Below are positions 52,201 through 64,000 of a stretch of 64,000 bases of DNA, piece by piece. Made by a program: the position numbers and the translations under genes. This DNA comes from Ascaris suum. Its lineage: Eukaryota > Nematoda > Chromadorea > Rhabditida > Ascarididae. The notes beneath the pieces were generated by a model, which was not told where the DNA came from, did no database searches, and saw nothing but the letters and a program-made list of their open reading frames with translations. The stretch is taken from the NCBI GenBank assembly GCA_013433145.1, contig CM024172.1, forward strand, positions 186,001 to 250,000, read 5' to 3'. Every line of letters begins with the position of its first letter. Within the stretch, counting starts at the first letter, position 1.

Positions 52201-55200
52201 CGACATGCTTATGCACTCAAATTAGCAGTGTAACTAGGAGGTTTTCTTCCACTAAGCAGAAAATTATTTTCATCTAGAGAAAGGTTCTTTTCAATCAACA
52301 AATATTATAAATTCGTTTCAAATTTTTCGATCACGAAATTCTCATCTGTAGGTCGTTCCTAAACGAGGAGACTGTGAGGAAAACACATATTCAAATTGTC
52401 CCCTATCTAATTCAAGTCGACTCCCACCACCATCCGTTAACATGCTGTAAATTACAATTGTCTTTACCAGGAATCAAACCATTGCTAGCTATATATAGCG
52501 TTAAGCCCCTTCTTAACCATCCGGCTATCAACGCTGCAGATCTCTTCCATGGAAAAACAGTGAAACTGCACAAATGGTGTAAAATGCCACCTTGTTCTCA
52601 TTCTGTAGTGGCCGCAGTTGATGCTCATACCCGCTCAATAAATTTATTCATTCTTCAGCACATGTGCAGGAAAAAAAGCCGGTACCTGTCCAGAACGGAA
52701 CCACTGTCCTGCAAGGACACGATCCAGCTCCTCATCCACTAGACCACTAGTGGATGAGGAGTTGATGCTTCAAGGCGGAGTCGCCATGATTTGGCTAGAA
52801 GTGTAACGTTGTCGCAGGGCAAAATCGCGACCGCGAATATGTATGGTACTCTGAACCCCTAATAACAGGAGAATTTTGTATGGAAAGTGCGCACCTTCTA
52901 TAATCGTCGAAAGTCGTTGTAGTGAATTGTATAAAAGTACTGAGGCTTTTGTATTCAACTCAGTTCCAATCAACCTGAGAACAGATTCTATCCATTACCA
53001 TATTGGGATGGATTTGATCAGTATCGGTCGGTCGATCGGCTTCGACACATGCAGGCATTTTAGTCCGACACGGAGCGGGGCAGTCAAACACATCTGCAAA
53101 TGGCCATTGTTATACCCGATCCCTAGCGCAACCGAAGCTAGGGCCAGTTTCAGTTCAGATACAAAGGTGAACGTTTCGCGCCACTTGGATTTTGTAATTG
53201 TTAGAGCAATATTTTTATTATTTTTAAAATTTGTTTATGCTTTTTACGATCTGATCTTCTTTTAGGCATATTCAGCGCATTTAAAAGTGTTTAACGCAAA
53301 GATCCGGAAGACGATGGTTGCTTCAAAATTATCTGCCAATGGTGACTTCAGTTTTAAATCATTGCTATGGTGAGTAGACAGCGTCTATTCGCACCTATAA
53401 TTAAATAACCATTTACAGATGTACGCTAGTATCGTGTATTGATTGACCGCTTCCTGAAAAGACCAGTGATGGCGCACTTCTCACTTGTTTCTCCTCCCGT
53501 TTGTAGCTTGGAATTAGTGCATCTATATGGTCTCTTTTTCATTCAATGAGAAATTTTCTTTCCCGGATGCTTTGTCTGGAAAAAATTGTCAGAAGAGTCA
53601 TTGGAAAATGGTGGTGTAGTTAATCGATAAATGGGAAAGATTTCGCATGTGACCATTTTAGTTGCGCATTCACATTTTACTGCTTTAAGGTTTAAGTGGC
53701 CGTTATGATTATGAAATCATTTGTGAAGTGTTTGTATTGCCTGATCATTGCTGCGATTAGTGTAGGTTGCCGTACTTTGGCATGATAGATGTTATCTGCA
53801 GTCTAGGAGTGGGACCAGTTAAAGCTTCGATTACATTTCTTAAGACTACGATGTAAGAATGCTATCCAACATTGGAAAGAAGGGAACTACGTGAGAAAAT
53901 GTATTAGCTGATTGAGCTTGTCACTTGTGCGGCCCACAAAAAAGTAGTGTGAGTCGTTTGGTGATGGAGTTTAGTCGATCTTCACGGTGGGGTCAAGGAA
54001 AGGACGGAGAGGGCTACAGAATAATTATACGTCATGATACGCTCCAAGGACGTGTTTACTGACTTGACATCCTGTAAGTAAAAGGCATTAGGTATAATAT
54101 ACAGACCTCGAACAACGGACAATGGAGAAGAATTTCAGCTACAGTTAGGCTAAAGAGGTTGCAAGAGTAGAGATTATAGCTAGAATACCTTTCATATAAA
54201 CCGTAGTAAATTACAAAATAATTTATTGCTGAGATATGACTTTAGAAGTCTGTAACAGCCATGAAGCGCCCACTTTCTCTGCGCTATGATATGCCAAGTC
54301 CGCCACATTTGTAAGGTGTCGAATACCCATCATATGCGTTTGTTGTTGTTCATAAGAATTGACTAATGGGTGCCTTTGCTGTATCGAACTGTAGAAGTAA
54401 AAACTTTTAAATGAGACTCGAATTGACTTGACTCCTTATGAAATTTTTGGAAGAAAAAAATAAACATAATAAGGATATTAGGTAGGGATCAGTGAGCAAC
54501 AATTTATATTGAGGAATACGTTCAGATTGTTGTGATTGAACTATTGGGGTACTACCGTCAAGGTTAAGAACTCCATTTCAGCTCGCCTAATAAAAATGCA
54601 AGTAAAGCAATTGCTTGCAAATTTCTATTTTTCATGAAATAACTTCAAAACTCTCGTCGCCATTGTCAAGATTTTATCTTCCATCGCAAAAAATACAACG
54701 CACTTAGAAAACAATAGAGAAATTTGTGACTCTTGTGCTGACTTTCGATACTGTCACTAAATGACCGAGCTCACATACCGTATAATAACGCATGGCCAGA
54801 TTTCATATCTTACATGTGCGCTTGTGCAGTGGTCGGCTTGCGCTTTTTTAAAGCCGACCATTGCATAAGCGCACATGTCAGAGCTTTGAGAAAAAAAGGT
54901 TCACTGAGTTTGCAAAACAAGGTTATGCTTGTATTTTCCGCCTTCGACAAACTTATGTTGTTTGGTCCTTTCTCCACCCTTCTCCTTACTTCTTCCTCCC
55001 CTAGTGTACCCGGAAACAATATCGAAATATAATGAATATTTGCTCATCATAAATTAATATCCTAATAATATTGATTTCTTTATGGCACTGTTTGCAGAGC
55101 GCGGAGAGGTACTCGACGATTAGTCTAGTGCTGCTTGCTAAATTTAGCCTCCTTAATTACGATGATGGATGCAGCGTTATGAAAGCTGTTGTTGTGGTCT

Positions 55201-58200
55201 TCGATGCTGGGCTAAGCGATCGATACTATCGCCGTAGTGCGTTCCATTCATAGTGGTCGTAATTTTGCCACAAATCGAGGCGCATACACAAATGTGGCTT
55301 GCATCGGGATTGAGCACATCATTTATGCTGCCAATCCACTTCAGCAATCGACTTCCGTCAACAGTTTTCGTCGTTCCAATCAGCGTTATTTTGAGGGCAT
55401 AATTTAGGCATCCTTTTTTCCACTCCATAGATGATGGTGGTCGATATTAACGAACAATTTATGCATTAAAGCAGGCGGCAAGAATCGTTTATCGAGGTGA
55501 TTCGCACTTCTGTTCGAATTATGTTACAGCGTCGACAACAATGAGCGATATTCTCGCAATGTTGCGCAGGTTAGTTCCAGCGCTGCATCCTTCTGCGAGT
55601 TCGAGATTTTTTTTTGAAACGAATAAACTTTTAGCTTGTTATAGACTCAGTCTTTTACGAGGTGAAAGGGTTCCATGTGGAAAATCGGATGGTTTTTTCC
55701 ATCATCAGAAAGGGGGAGGGCGACTAGTGTAGATGAATTCTTGTGCAAGTTGCAGTATGTTTTGAAGTTCGTTTGTAGCAGAGCCTCTCAAATGAAAGTT
55801 TATTTAGTGCAACTTGTCTCGATATACCTCACTGTGATTGGCCTGTATATAATTACTGTTGCCAGCACTGTATGTCGAATGCTTTGTGGCTTATGAGCTC
55901 ATATAACATGTGCTGGTGGGTCGCCATTTGAGTGCAGCGTCCTGATTGCTGAGTGAACTCATCGAAAAGAACATTTTACCACTGTCTTCGCTTATGCTAC
56001 AGTCTTAACTTATAGTTTCAGACGTTTTGTAACTGCCAGTTCAGTTTTTGATACCGAATAAGCAAATATTGGCTAGATAGCGGAGCATCAGGTGAATACA
56101 TCAGAAACTATGGAATCGGATGAAATATGGATGGCAGATTTAGAGGTCGTGAAGTAGGTTTTCCTTCTGAAGTTAGCGGATAGGTGATGAACCAAAAATC
56201 GCAAAAAGTTCTCGAAATGTTTCAAGTTCAAAAAAAGCCAAAGGGAAATTTTCTAAACCTTCCTAATGTGTTGTATGAGAGATTAGCCGAACGGCCACAG
56301 CTTACGATGATGTGTTCCCTTCAGTTTGCTCCTAATGCCTTATATTCTACTCATTATCGATTATCTTTATGGTGTTGATAGACTTGTTATTTTTTGCAGG
56401 TTCCAGTTACCTCTTTTTGATGGTCGCCGCTTTAGAAATGAAACTCATTTTATGAGTACGTTGATAAGCAGTTCAGATAGTTTAGAAAATATCTCTGAAG
56501 CAAGGGTATATGCAGAAAAAGGGGAGGAGTGGAGGATGTTGTCATTCGTCTCTCTCTTCAAGTTGTGAAATGCTCTCTAGAAGGATCATAAAACAACGAA
56601 GAAAGAAAAAAGGATGCATGAAACTTGTATGATTTCATCTTCCTATCGCTTAGAATTTCTTTGTGGCCGTTTGTTTAATTGACAGCTTCCAGGCTTTATG
56701 GCACAAAATGTTCGGTGTTTTAATATTTTGCAAAATGCCGTTGTTGTTTTTTTGTGCGCCGAAAATTGAGCATATGTTTTTGTTTTTTATGAAGATAGCG
56801 TCAATCGATGGATGGAGAACTCTGTTTAATGTACAGAATAGTGACGAATGATCTGTCGCATCTTTTCGGTTACTGTTATATTTGGCCATCCCCGCAGGCG
56901 ACTTAAGCTTTCTCGATTTTCCCAACTTCATTAATTGCTGCAAGGATTATTAACCATGAATTAAATCCATCAGTGCCCGTTTAAAGAATGTCTTTCGTTA
57001 AAGACGTTGCGTTTGCTGGTTTTTTTTTTTGATTTAAATGATTGAATGAATTTCGGTAAGGTCTTTAAAATTTTTCAGTTGATAGGGTCCGTTAAGGTTC
57101 ATGAGTTCTTATCAAAATTCTGAAACGGCTTAAATTGCATTTTTTTAAACAGATCAAATGTGAGAATGTTGGAATTGCTTTGCGGTATCACTAATTTCGA
57201 TCAATTCTTTGGCAACGGCCTTTTCCATGCACTCATTGTGATGGAGTTTCATATTTGAGTACGAATTTCTATCTTTTTCATGGATCATCTCTTTAAAACT
57301 TCCTGTCAGCAGATTAATGAGGTTTCGAAAGAAAACGGATCTGAATGGGTCTGCATTCCGATGCTCTGAAGAGATGAATTTATCCTTTGCGCATATTACT
57401 TCAGTCCGATTGCTTTTTTCGAAGTGAAAACGCCTTTGCATACTTTCACTGTCGTTACCTCCTTGACGTACAGAAAGTTGTCATATATTACGTTAACATG
57501 ACCTCACAATATTTTATATTGCCAATATTTATTTCATCTTATTTTACAACCTACCATTATTCAAGAAGACATTCTTCTCCTATCACTTATGCCCCAGGGA
57601 ACAAACTCTTATCGGATTCATTTTTACATACTTTCTTCTGCAAAAATCTTTCGGCTTCGTTTGTTAGATCCATTACTTAGCTTAATGAATCACTTCATCA
57701 TTATTTCAAAGACTTTCTGAGCCCTTAATTACATTCGATGCTTTTGACGCTTCGTGCACTATGGCTGATCTTGCACTTGTTGTTTTCCAGTATCGCTTTT
57801 ACTGCTTCGCACAAAGTTACTGTCCAGTCGAAATCACTAACAATTTTTTGTGAACTGCAAAATAACTCTATTGTTTGAAAAAGAACAGGCTAATGTTGAA
57901 GCGATACCGCCTGCTTCAAGGTGCCAAGTGTAATTTACAACTTTAGTTTCTTTAATAAAATTTTTTCTCATTCGACGAAGACCATTCAGTGGACTTTCAC
58001 GAGAATCCGTCGTATATGAGCTAGTCGTAGCATTCTTTCGGTTACAGCTTGCAATATTTTATTGGGGAATTGTTCGAAAAGGTCGATTGCTTCTTTCGAA
58101 CTGGCGCCCTGTTTAGTGATTTTTGAATTCCTTGTGGCAATTTTTAGATTTCAAAAGCTGTTTCCCGTCTATTCTTTCCCTTTCCCTCAAGTGAAATGCT

Positions 58201-61200
58201 GTTCACTTATCAACCTTTCTTTGGGAGGAGGAAGGGGGGGGGGGGGGGAACGGTCCATTCCGTCCCAATAGAAATGCTCCATTTTAAGCTAATAAAATTT
58301 TGGAATGACGAGATACTTGAGTAATTTAGAGGAAAAAAAATCAGATTGTATATGATGCGTTATCGAGATAAAAAAAAAGTTGAAGGCAATTTATGGAAGA
58401 TATCTCTTATGAGACAACGCAAAGTTACTTCGTAGCGAGGTCTTATTTTTAATGTTCTTTCATATATTTGAACGGCATTTGCTGCATGCAAAGGGGCAGT
58501 AGATATTTTCTGGTGTATATATATATTACTACGATCGCTGCGAATGTCAATATGACAGGTGCAAGAAAGACTTAGGATTGTATATCCGACGAGTAGATTA
58601 TATATCCCAATGAACCTACAACATACATATTATAAAGTGTGCCTTTTCATTTCTTTGGCCAAAGTCGGCTAAGCTTGTCAACCATGAGCCATTCTAATGA
58701 CTGTTTTGAAGGATGAGCACGGTTCTGAACGGTTCGATCAAAAGATGGCGATTTTTTTAATCACTGTGTCGCTGAGGGTATAAGATGCTTGCATAGTTTT
58801 GATTCATTTCTTGTCCATTAAAGTTTGTCTCAGAATAAGCGACCAATAAATATACAGCACGTTCGTTGAAAAAAAAACTTCAAAGTCTCCTATATGCTTG
58901 CTTGCTTGATTGTATGTCTAGCTATCTTTTCGTAGTTTTACTTCACCAACCGGAGTGAGAGAAATGCGGCTTGCAATCAGTAAAGAGGCCATCTCAACAC
59001 AATTTCTACTAGACTGTCTTCTAAAGAGTTTATAAATATTTAAAGGTGCCGTGATTTGTGTGTTGGATTTCGCTGTACGAGCAATCGAACACAAGCAAAG
59101 AGAATAACTTTTAACTGAGGTATTAAGTAATCGATTTATCGCATTAAAAACGCATAATTATATGTTCTTGCAAAATTTGGGCACTCTTGCGCACAAGATT
59201 GCACCCCGGTTGCGAACCCCGAACACGGCTGAGCTCGTGCACAATATTGCGTACGCGCTACTACCGTACCCCACACTGCAGCCGAGTACTAACTGCCATC
59301 ACAGGAATTCGAAAACCTGTAGCAAAATGTTCCATAACTACCCTCTATATGTGCCATGTCTATTTTTAGCGGTTTCAATTTGGGGACCGCTGAAGATGTG
59401 GTTATGAGATTTCGTGGATGTAAAGTAAACCACACGATGTTCTCGTATACACCTTATTTCACGTTGCTGCATTGATTTGACAACAACTATAGATACTAGA
59501 AAGTTTAAACATGCATTTGAAAGCGACCAGATTTTCACTTCGTTGGTTGGGTACAAAAAAAGGATTTGTTTTGTAGAAGATTTGTATGAGCATTCGCAGC
59601 AGCTAAAACATTTCATTATTCCGCATATTGTGTTTTTTGAAAGTAACATGAATAGAAGACAGAAGCAGACACCATGATAGCTCCGTTGGCACAGTTCTGT
59701 GCTTGTTAAATTCCAGCTGTTCCATCATGCTTGTGCCAGCTTGTGTGTTACATTTGTCAGAAGTGTCGAATATAAATGTCTTATACATCCTGGTGTCGAA
59801 CGACCTTGCGACGGCTGCAACATTTTTCTCGAAGGAGAAGGGAAGGGATGAATAAGAGGAGGAGCATCTGCTTTTGGTTCGGCTCGCAAATATCTTTCTG
59901 TTCCTGTGCGATGAAAATTATGAGCAGAGACACGAGTTGAGTCGTTTCTAGACGAAAGGCGTCTATTCCATGCTGTTATCTCACTTTTCAAACTTCAAAG
60001 ATTTGAAAATGTAAAGTTTTGCTTTTATTGGAAAGTTCTCTTCTCAAGAAATGTCCTACTTCCTTTGTTACCTTCTCAAAAGGCGAGTCCACGTTTGATA
60101 ATTTAAGTGAATCTGTATAGGGGGTCAGTTTGTCTGGTTGGCTCCCACAGTTGGAGCCTAGGTTTTTGTGATCACTTAGATCGGCGACCCGGTTGGCGAA
60201 ACTTTATTTAAATACAGAAATGACAGGTTCATATGAGTTTGGATTCATCGACTACCCAGAGGACATATATGCGACAGCACTCACTAAATATGTCAGTTGA
60301 TCTGAATATTTGTACAGCCGGCTGAAAATGAGCAAAATTGGAATACGCAAATAGCCGTTTTTCTTTTTTTCTGTCGTTTCTAGTGCCGGCTTCGTAGCTA
60401 CTTATTTCATAATAAATCCACATATCTCCCCCACATCCAACAGATTCCGGCAGATGGCATGTCGGAAGAGAATCGGCAATGTGAGGTCAGCTAAAATGAG
60501 GACATTACCACAGGATATACCGACCTCCGCATTCCTACCCATATCCACGAACGCATTCTCTGGTGGTTGTGCCCTCAACACGTCCGGCTGCCAACGATGA
60601 GGACGAGTCGAGCGAATCAGCAAATGTGCCCAAGCAGCGTCCGCCACTGAATCGAGCCATTCCGACCATTCCCGAATCGAAGTCGAACGAGTCGATTATG
60701 ACGCAACTTTCCGAACCTCGCGACGATTCCTTCAGTGATGGTGCGCGATCGTCGTCGCGTGATCTTGCTATGCGCACGCAGCAGCGCAAAATCAGCTCAG
60801 CGTCTGACAAGGCATGATGCTTTAAACATTGCTTTGATGCACTACAGATGATCGTTTATTAAGGCACAAAGCTGAAATAAATGTAGCACAGTTTATTTAA
60901 AATTGAAGTAGCGCATAGACTGTTTTTATATTGGAGTATGAAACATTTTTGATTTAAGTCGATCAGTCAATTTTTTAAAAAACTCCTATTAAAAAGTATA
61001 GCAGAAGTACATTTGGATGGTGTAGTTATGCTGCTTCATTATGAATGAGATAAGTTGCAAGAAAGAAGGTAGTTTTGTGCATCATCCATCAGCAATTTTC
61101 TTTCAGGGCGAACCAAAATTGAGGAAAGCGTCGACAGAGGATCATTCAATAGTTATCGAAAATAAATTGGCACAAAACCTTGCTACTAAGACGGCAATGT

Positions 61201-61354
61201 CGATAACGGTGAAAAATGAACGCGCTTCTGAGACCCCAAAGAGTCCACTAATGAGCGTAGCTCATTCGATGCGTACACGGCTTACGAAATTGAGCAATCG
61301 ATTCAATAAAGCGGACGGAAGACGAGGAATCAGATCGAGTCATAGTCTATCCAG
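49209..61354 (+). CDS. Large unrecognised gene with N-myristoylation-type start (partial model)
   Basis: Exons that fit together: 49209-49303 (start; donor GTAAGG), 56400-56505, 60444-60485 or a shorter version, a Ser-rich exon ending at 60811 (its start is 60514 or 60602), and 61107-61354. Exon 1 begins MGAQQSLFNKHSWQPVDF; Gly2 and Ser6 match the N-myristoylation consensus, and an in-frame TGA lies just upstream. Exon 2 adds FQLPLFDGRRFRNETHF and a Ser-rich tail, joined in matching phase (AA|G). Exons 4 and 5 encode low-complexity, Ser/Arg/Glu-rich, probably disordered sequence (ANDEDESSES, DDSFSDGARSSSRD, RLTKLSNRF). No catalytic domain is seen. The last exon leaves in phase 2 (AG|GTCGG), so the gene must continue, perhaps past the window. 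An optional 40-base exon sits at 55530-55569. Intron 1 is about 7 kb. Function unknown; a membrane-tethered signalling or scaffold protein is only a guess. Confidence 0.5.
50429..50636 (-). other. Antisense coding-like frame inside intron 1 of the large gene
   Basis: On the minus strand a frame opens after AAG acceptor-like sites near 50631-50640 and runs to TGA at 50429, passing a possible donor ACG|GTAACT at 50441. It reads LLNALQKSIADASAAIDKV, then NIRRIKAHTTGAEVIGANGW and RAVITSPLLPEGHTT, a balanced soluble-protein composition. The plus strand is also open here, after a strong acceptor (TTTTTCCAG ending about 50405), but gives a hydrophobic sequence. I recognise neither. It may be a nested minus-strand gene exon, a relic, or an unassigned plus-strand exon. 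Confidence 0.3.
52374..53180. repeat. Probable composite dispersed repeat with tRNA-like head
   Basis: A GC- and CpG-richer block stands out from AT-rich flanks. On the minus strand 52534-52470 carries a tRNA-type A box (TAGCCGGATGG, 52527-52517) and a B box with one mismatch (GGTTTGATTCC, 52480-52470), spaced as in a Leu/Ser tRNA, but the acceptor stem does not close. That is typical of a tRNA-derived SINE rather than a tRNA gene. A 15-18 bp hairpin follows at 52725-52764. The open frames 52374-52742 and 52876-53265 are probably by-products. Repeat status is inferred, since no second copy lies in the window. Confidence 0.4.
52725..52764. repeat. 18 bp hairpin with ACCA loop
   Basis: The inner 15 bp (52728-52742 with 52747-52761) pair perfectly; three more pairs, one of them G-U, extend it outwards. 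The loop is ACCA. Confidence 0.85.
54812..54878. ncRNA. Candidate microRNA-type hairpin
   Basis: Arms 54812-54839 and 54851-54878 pair at all 28 positions (26 Watson-Crick, two G-U if the plus strand is transcribed), around an 11-base T-rich loop. After one mismatch the stem continues for three more pairs. Total length of 67 bases is that of a nematode pre-miRNA. It sits in intron 1 of the large plus-strand gene, so it could be processed from that transcript. The near-perfect stem without bulges also fits a young inverted duplication or a short palindromic transposon remnant. No known miRNA family was recognised. Confidence 0.4.
58234..58248. repeat. Poly-G run
   Basis: About fifteen consecutive G bases, then AACGG, within the presumed intron between 56.5 and 60.4 kb. 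Confidence 0.9.
59200..59270 (-). repeat. Possible tRNA-derived SINE fragment
   Basis: On the minus strand GGTAGTAGCGCGTACGC (59265-59249) resembles a tRNA D-arm/A-box region and GGTTCGCAACC (59218-59208) is a B box with two mismatches. No acceptor stem closes. The block is CpG-rich relative to its flanks. Confidence 0.25.
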
Positions 61355-61359
61355 GTCGG

Positions 61360-64000
61360 TTCTTTCATCTCATCCTTTCACCTATATCAATTCAAAATAG
61401 GCACATTTCTGCAATGATTTAACAGAACCTTGCACTGACAAACTTGGGAATAATCATGCTATAGAGATTGATTTGATTAACCTATCGATGAGCCTGCTTT
61501 TAATAGCCAACGAATGCTCAGAAAAAATCGAGTTTCTCTTCTTTTGATAAATTTTTCTATCGTTGTCACTTTTTTTCTTCGTATTTCTTTTGTGCGAACA
61601 TTTTGCCAAGTATGCTTATTGCATCTGACGAATGAATGGATCGTATTTATTCGCTTATGCCTATATTTGTCGGAATATTTGCAAGAAGATTTGCATTTCC
61701 GTCTTGTTAGGAGCACTGCCCCATGGATTACCGCAACAATGGGCTTGTCTCATTTTTATTGGCATGAATATCTGTTGTTGAATCACCTCTTAAAGTCACT
61801 CAGAAGCTTAGGTGATTGCAATTTTCTCAATGTTTTGAAGGTTTTTCTGAGAAACAAATTTCGATGGATCTTGAAATAGCACATAATCGTTTTTTCAGAT
61901 GCAGCATAATAAATCATATTGTCATGTTTTATGGCGAAAGCACTGATGAAATTCCACTCAACTAGAAAAAGAAAAAGTAACCAATTGCATGGTATCTAGA
62001 TGAGAATAGTGTTATATTCTCTTGCAACAAAGACGAATAGAAAAAGATATATAGAGTTAGCTGGGTATATGTTAAAGCCACATAGTCGGACGTTTTCCAG
62101 CACCTATAATTCCTCATTACGGTCGATTTTAAGTTTCCCTTCATCCAATATAATCGAAATCATAAATGAGCTCTTTTTCTTACCCCGCTTAACTAACGGG
62201 AATACCTTGAATTCCTTGATTTTATGAAGTCAGTCGCAATCAAACACTAATCAAACAATCGAGGAAACTTGGAGCATTTTGAAAATGTTCGTCTAAGAAC
62301 TTGTTAATTTGCAATGCTGTTGAAGCTTTTATCAGCCAAGCTAAGGCCCTTTTTTTCGGATCACTCAAGTATGATCATCTCTAGCATTTTTATCGCTGAA
62401 TTTCAATTTCACTAATACAAAGTGGTCTCCAGCAATCTTGCGGTAGTAAGCTTAACAATTTTTACAAAAGTAAAGTAAGAAGATGCTCTTATGTTACGCT
62501 AATTTTATCTTTCAAATTTTCACCAAGCGCCTATAAATCTGACCATCTTTCTTTGTACCTTTGGGGATGTTTATGGCAGGTATGCATGGAAATGTGAGTG
62601 CTGCCTTTTCGAAATCTTACAATTAGTTGGTGAATTTTTGCTTTCAGTGAAAATACTCGACATTTTTCATTCATCGATCTTGCCTTTATCACATTTCTTC
62701 ACTCTCCCATTCTCATTTTCGCCTCCATCATCGCATTTACTCCAAAGTGTAATGAATGGAGCGTTTTGTTTGCTTTGAAAGTACTTCAGTTTGGATGCTT
62801 TGGTAAAATTTCCTCGAAAAGCTCCCTAACAAAGTGATGTTTCAGATGTCATGTCTTCGATCTTAATCCTCTCCTAATCCACTATGACGATTTATTGTTT
62901 AATGATGATATTTTTTGTCTTTTTTATGATTATTTACTAACATCGCTACCTTTTTTTCCAGATAATGGGTTTTTCAGTAGATGATAAGATAGCTTCTCAT
63001 TATGTGAGTGAATTCACTGAACCGAGATTTTTTTTTTTACGAAGGACGGATATTCTAGAGCATTTGATTTCATTGCAGTCATGAGAGGACGTGAGGAACA
63101 TTTTCATATCCGATTAGCAAACATGAATTTTCATATCCGATTAAAAGTATAGAAAAAGTCTTGTGATAGTACGAGGACAGAGAGGGCTGCGAAATGAAGT
63201 TTTGTGGTTTTTGATGACAACGAAAGATATGGATTGAAGTTTCCGAGCCTTTGAAGGCACGAGAAATTGTCGAACAAAAAAAAAGCGTGTATTTAGAAAT
63301 TTCATGGTAGCACTTAGCTGCTGCAACTATATCCGGCTCGAATGCTTGGAGACTGCACCTGCATTTGGGATAGGTAGGAAAGAGATTTGATCCATTGAGA
63401 CTAACTCTGAATTGGAGTGCATATTCTCACTGTCGGAACATATGCGATGACGAATTAAGAAGATTTTGAAATATTTCCGCAAAAAATTCTTCGAATATCA
63501 ATATTTTCGACGATAAAACGTTTGCATAGACTCATAAAGGAACAATAGGTATGTAGAGAGCACTTCAAACACAACAATCACACTTCGAACATTCAAGGAA
63601 GAAATACCTTCGAGATGGGAAATGCCCAGGAAACAAAAATCTAGAACGCTGAAGTGCTGTCGATTTTCCACTAAATAAAGTTGTTATCGATGATTATGCT
63701 TCCTGTAGCGTCTAGTCAGCGCTAAAGTTATCGAATAAATTTGAATTTATTGCTGCCAGGTGATCAAAGTAGAGTACTTCTCTAAAATTTTTCCTCTATC
63801 GAAAATCGTTCTCCCTGCAGCAACGGTGGAAATTTCAAGGGTCGTTGCCGTTTGCTATTCACTCATTTTGGCGTTTGTATTGAAGCGTTTTTTATTTGCG
63901 GTTGAAATTTAAATGCTTCATCTTTGTCAGAAAAACACGTTCTATATGCATACGCTCATACCGTCGAACATGGTTTTATTTTTTGAGTGAGAATATGTTC
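61360..64000. other. End of window, exons not resolved
   Basis: Should hold a further intron or exons of the large plus-strand gene. Candidates: an acceptor TGCTTTCAG at 62647 followed by a compatible-phase frame of about 60 codons (hydrophobic, weak), and a 42-base phase-0 segment 62963-63004 bounded by TTTTCCAG and GTGAGT. Neither is convincing. Nothing else was recognised. Confidence 0.35.

Noticed and set aside
52470..52534. Functional tRNA gene
   Set aside because: A and B boxes are present but the 5' and 3' acceptor strands do not pair and the B box has a mismatch.
57154..57441. Minus-strand 95-codon frame
   Set aside because: Polar but without recognised motif or splice context; lies in the presumed intron between 56.5 and 60.4 kb.
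1..64000. CRISPR arrays, bacterial-type operons, telomeric TTAGGC repeats, spliced-leader RNA genes
   Set aside because: Looked for and not seen.

Overview
The window looks like nuclear DNA of a nematode. Three genes can be read with confidence, each split into short exons by introns of 350 to 3,100 bases that mostly end in TTTCAG-like or TTTAG acceptors. The bulk is AT-rich intron and intergenic DNA with decayed retroelements, simple repeats and long C/G homopolymer runs. A parasitic clade V worm (hookworm-like) is my guess from gene style and repeat load; it is inference, not something the sequence proves. No bacterial features, CRISPR array, rRNA or intact tRNA gene was seen.

Layout. 1-18 kb: mostly non-coding, with broken coding relics (a Kazal-like piece near 240-330, open frames interrupted by stops at 3.5 kb and 8.8-9.05 kb), (TC)n and (GT)n tracts, and on the minus strand at 12.8-14.3 kb a frameshifted Penelope-like reverse transcriptase. 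18.2-19.5 kb, minus strand: a complete two-exon SmG gene (snr-7). 21.1-22.2 kb: a dead CR1-type LINE fragment. 23.0-28.2 kb, plus strand: a complete five-exon Hikeshi gene. 31.5-42.1 kb, plus strand: a complete seven-exon Spen-family gene with three RRMs and a SPOC domain, matching RBM15/Spenito, called GRLD-1 in C. elegans. 44.2-44.6 kb: the last exons of an unrecognised Cys-containing protein with a hydrophobic C-terminus. 49.2-61.4 kb: exons of a large unrecognised gene starting with an N-myristoylation-type MGAQQS leader; its 3' end is unresolved or lies beyond the window.

The three sure genes are general cell functions: SmG is a core spliceosomal snRNP protein, Hikeshi is the nuclear import carrier for Hsp70, and the Spen protein is a nuclear RNA binder. 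They show no operon arrangement. The most interesting unexplained structures are a 67-base hairpin (28 bp stem, two G-U wobbles, 11-base loop) at 54.8 kb that has microRNA-precursor dimensions, a second 26 bp hairpin with a GTGA loop at 42.8 kb, a probable GC-AG intron in the large 3' gene, and a coding-like antisense frame inside that gene's first intron.
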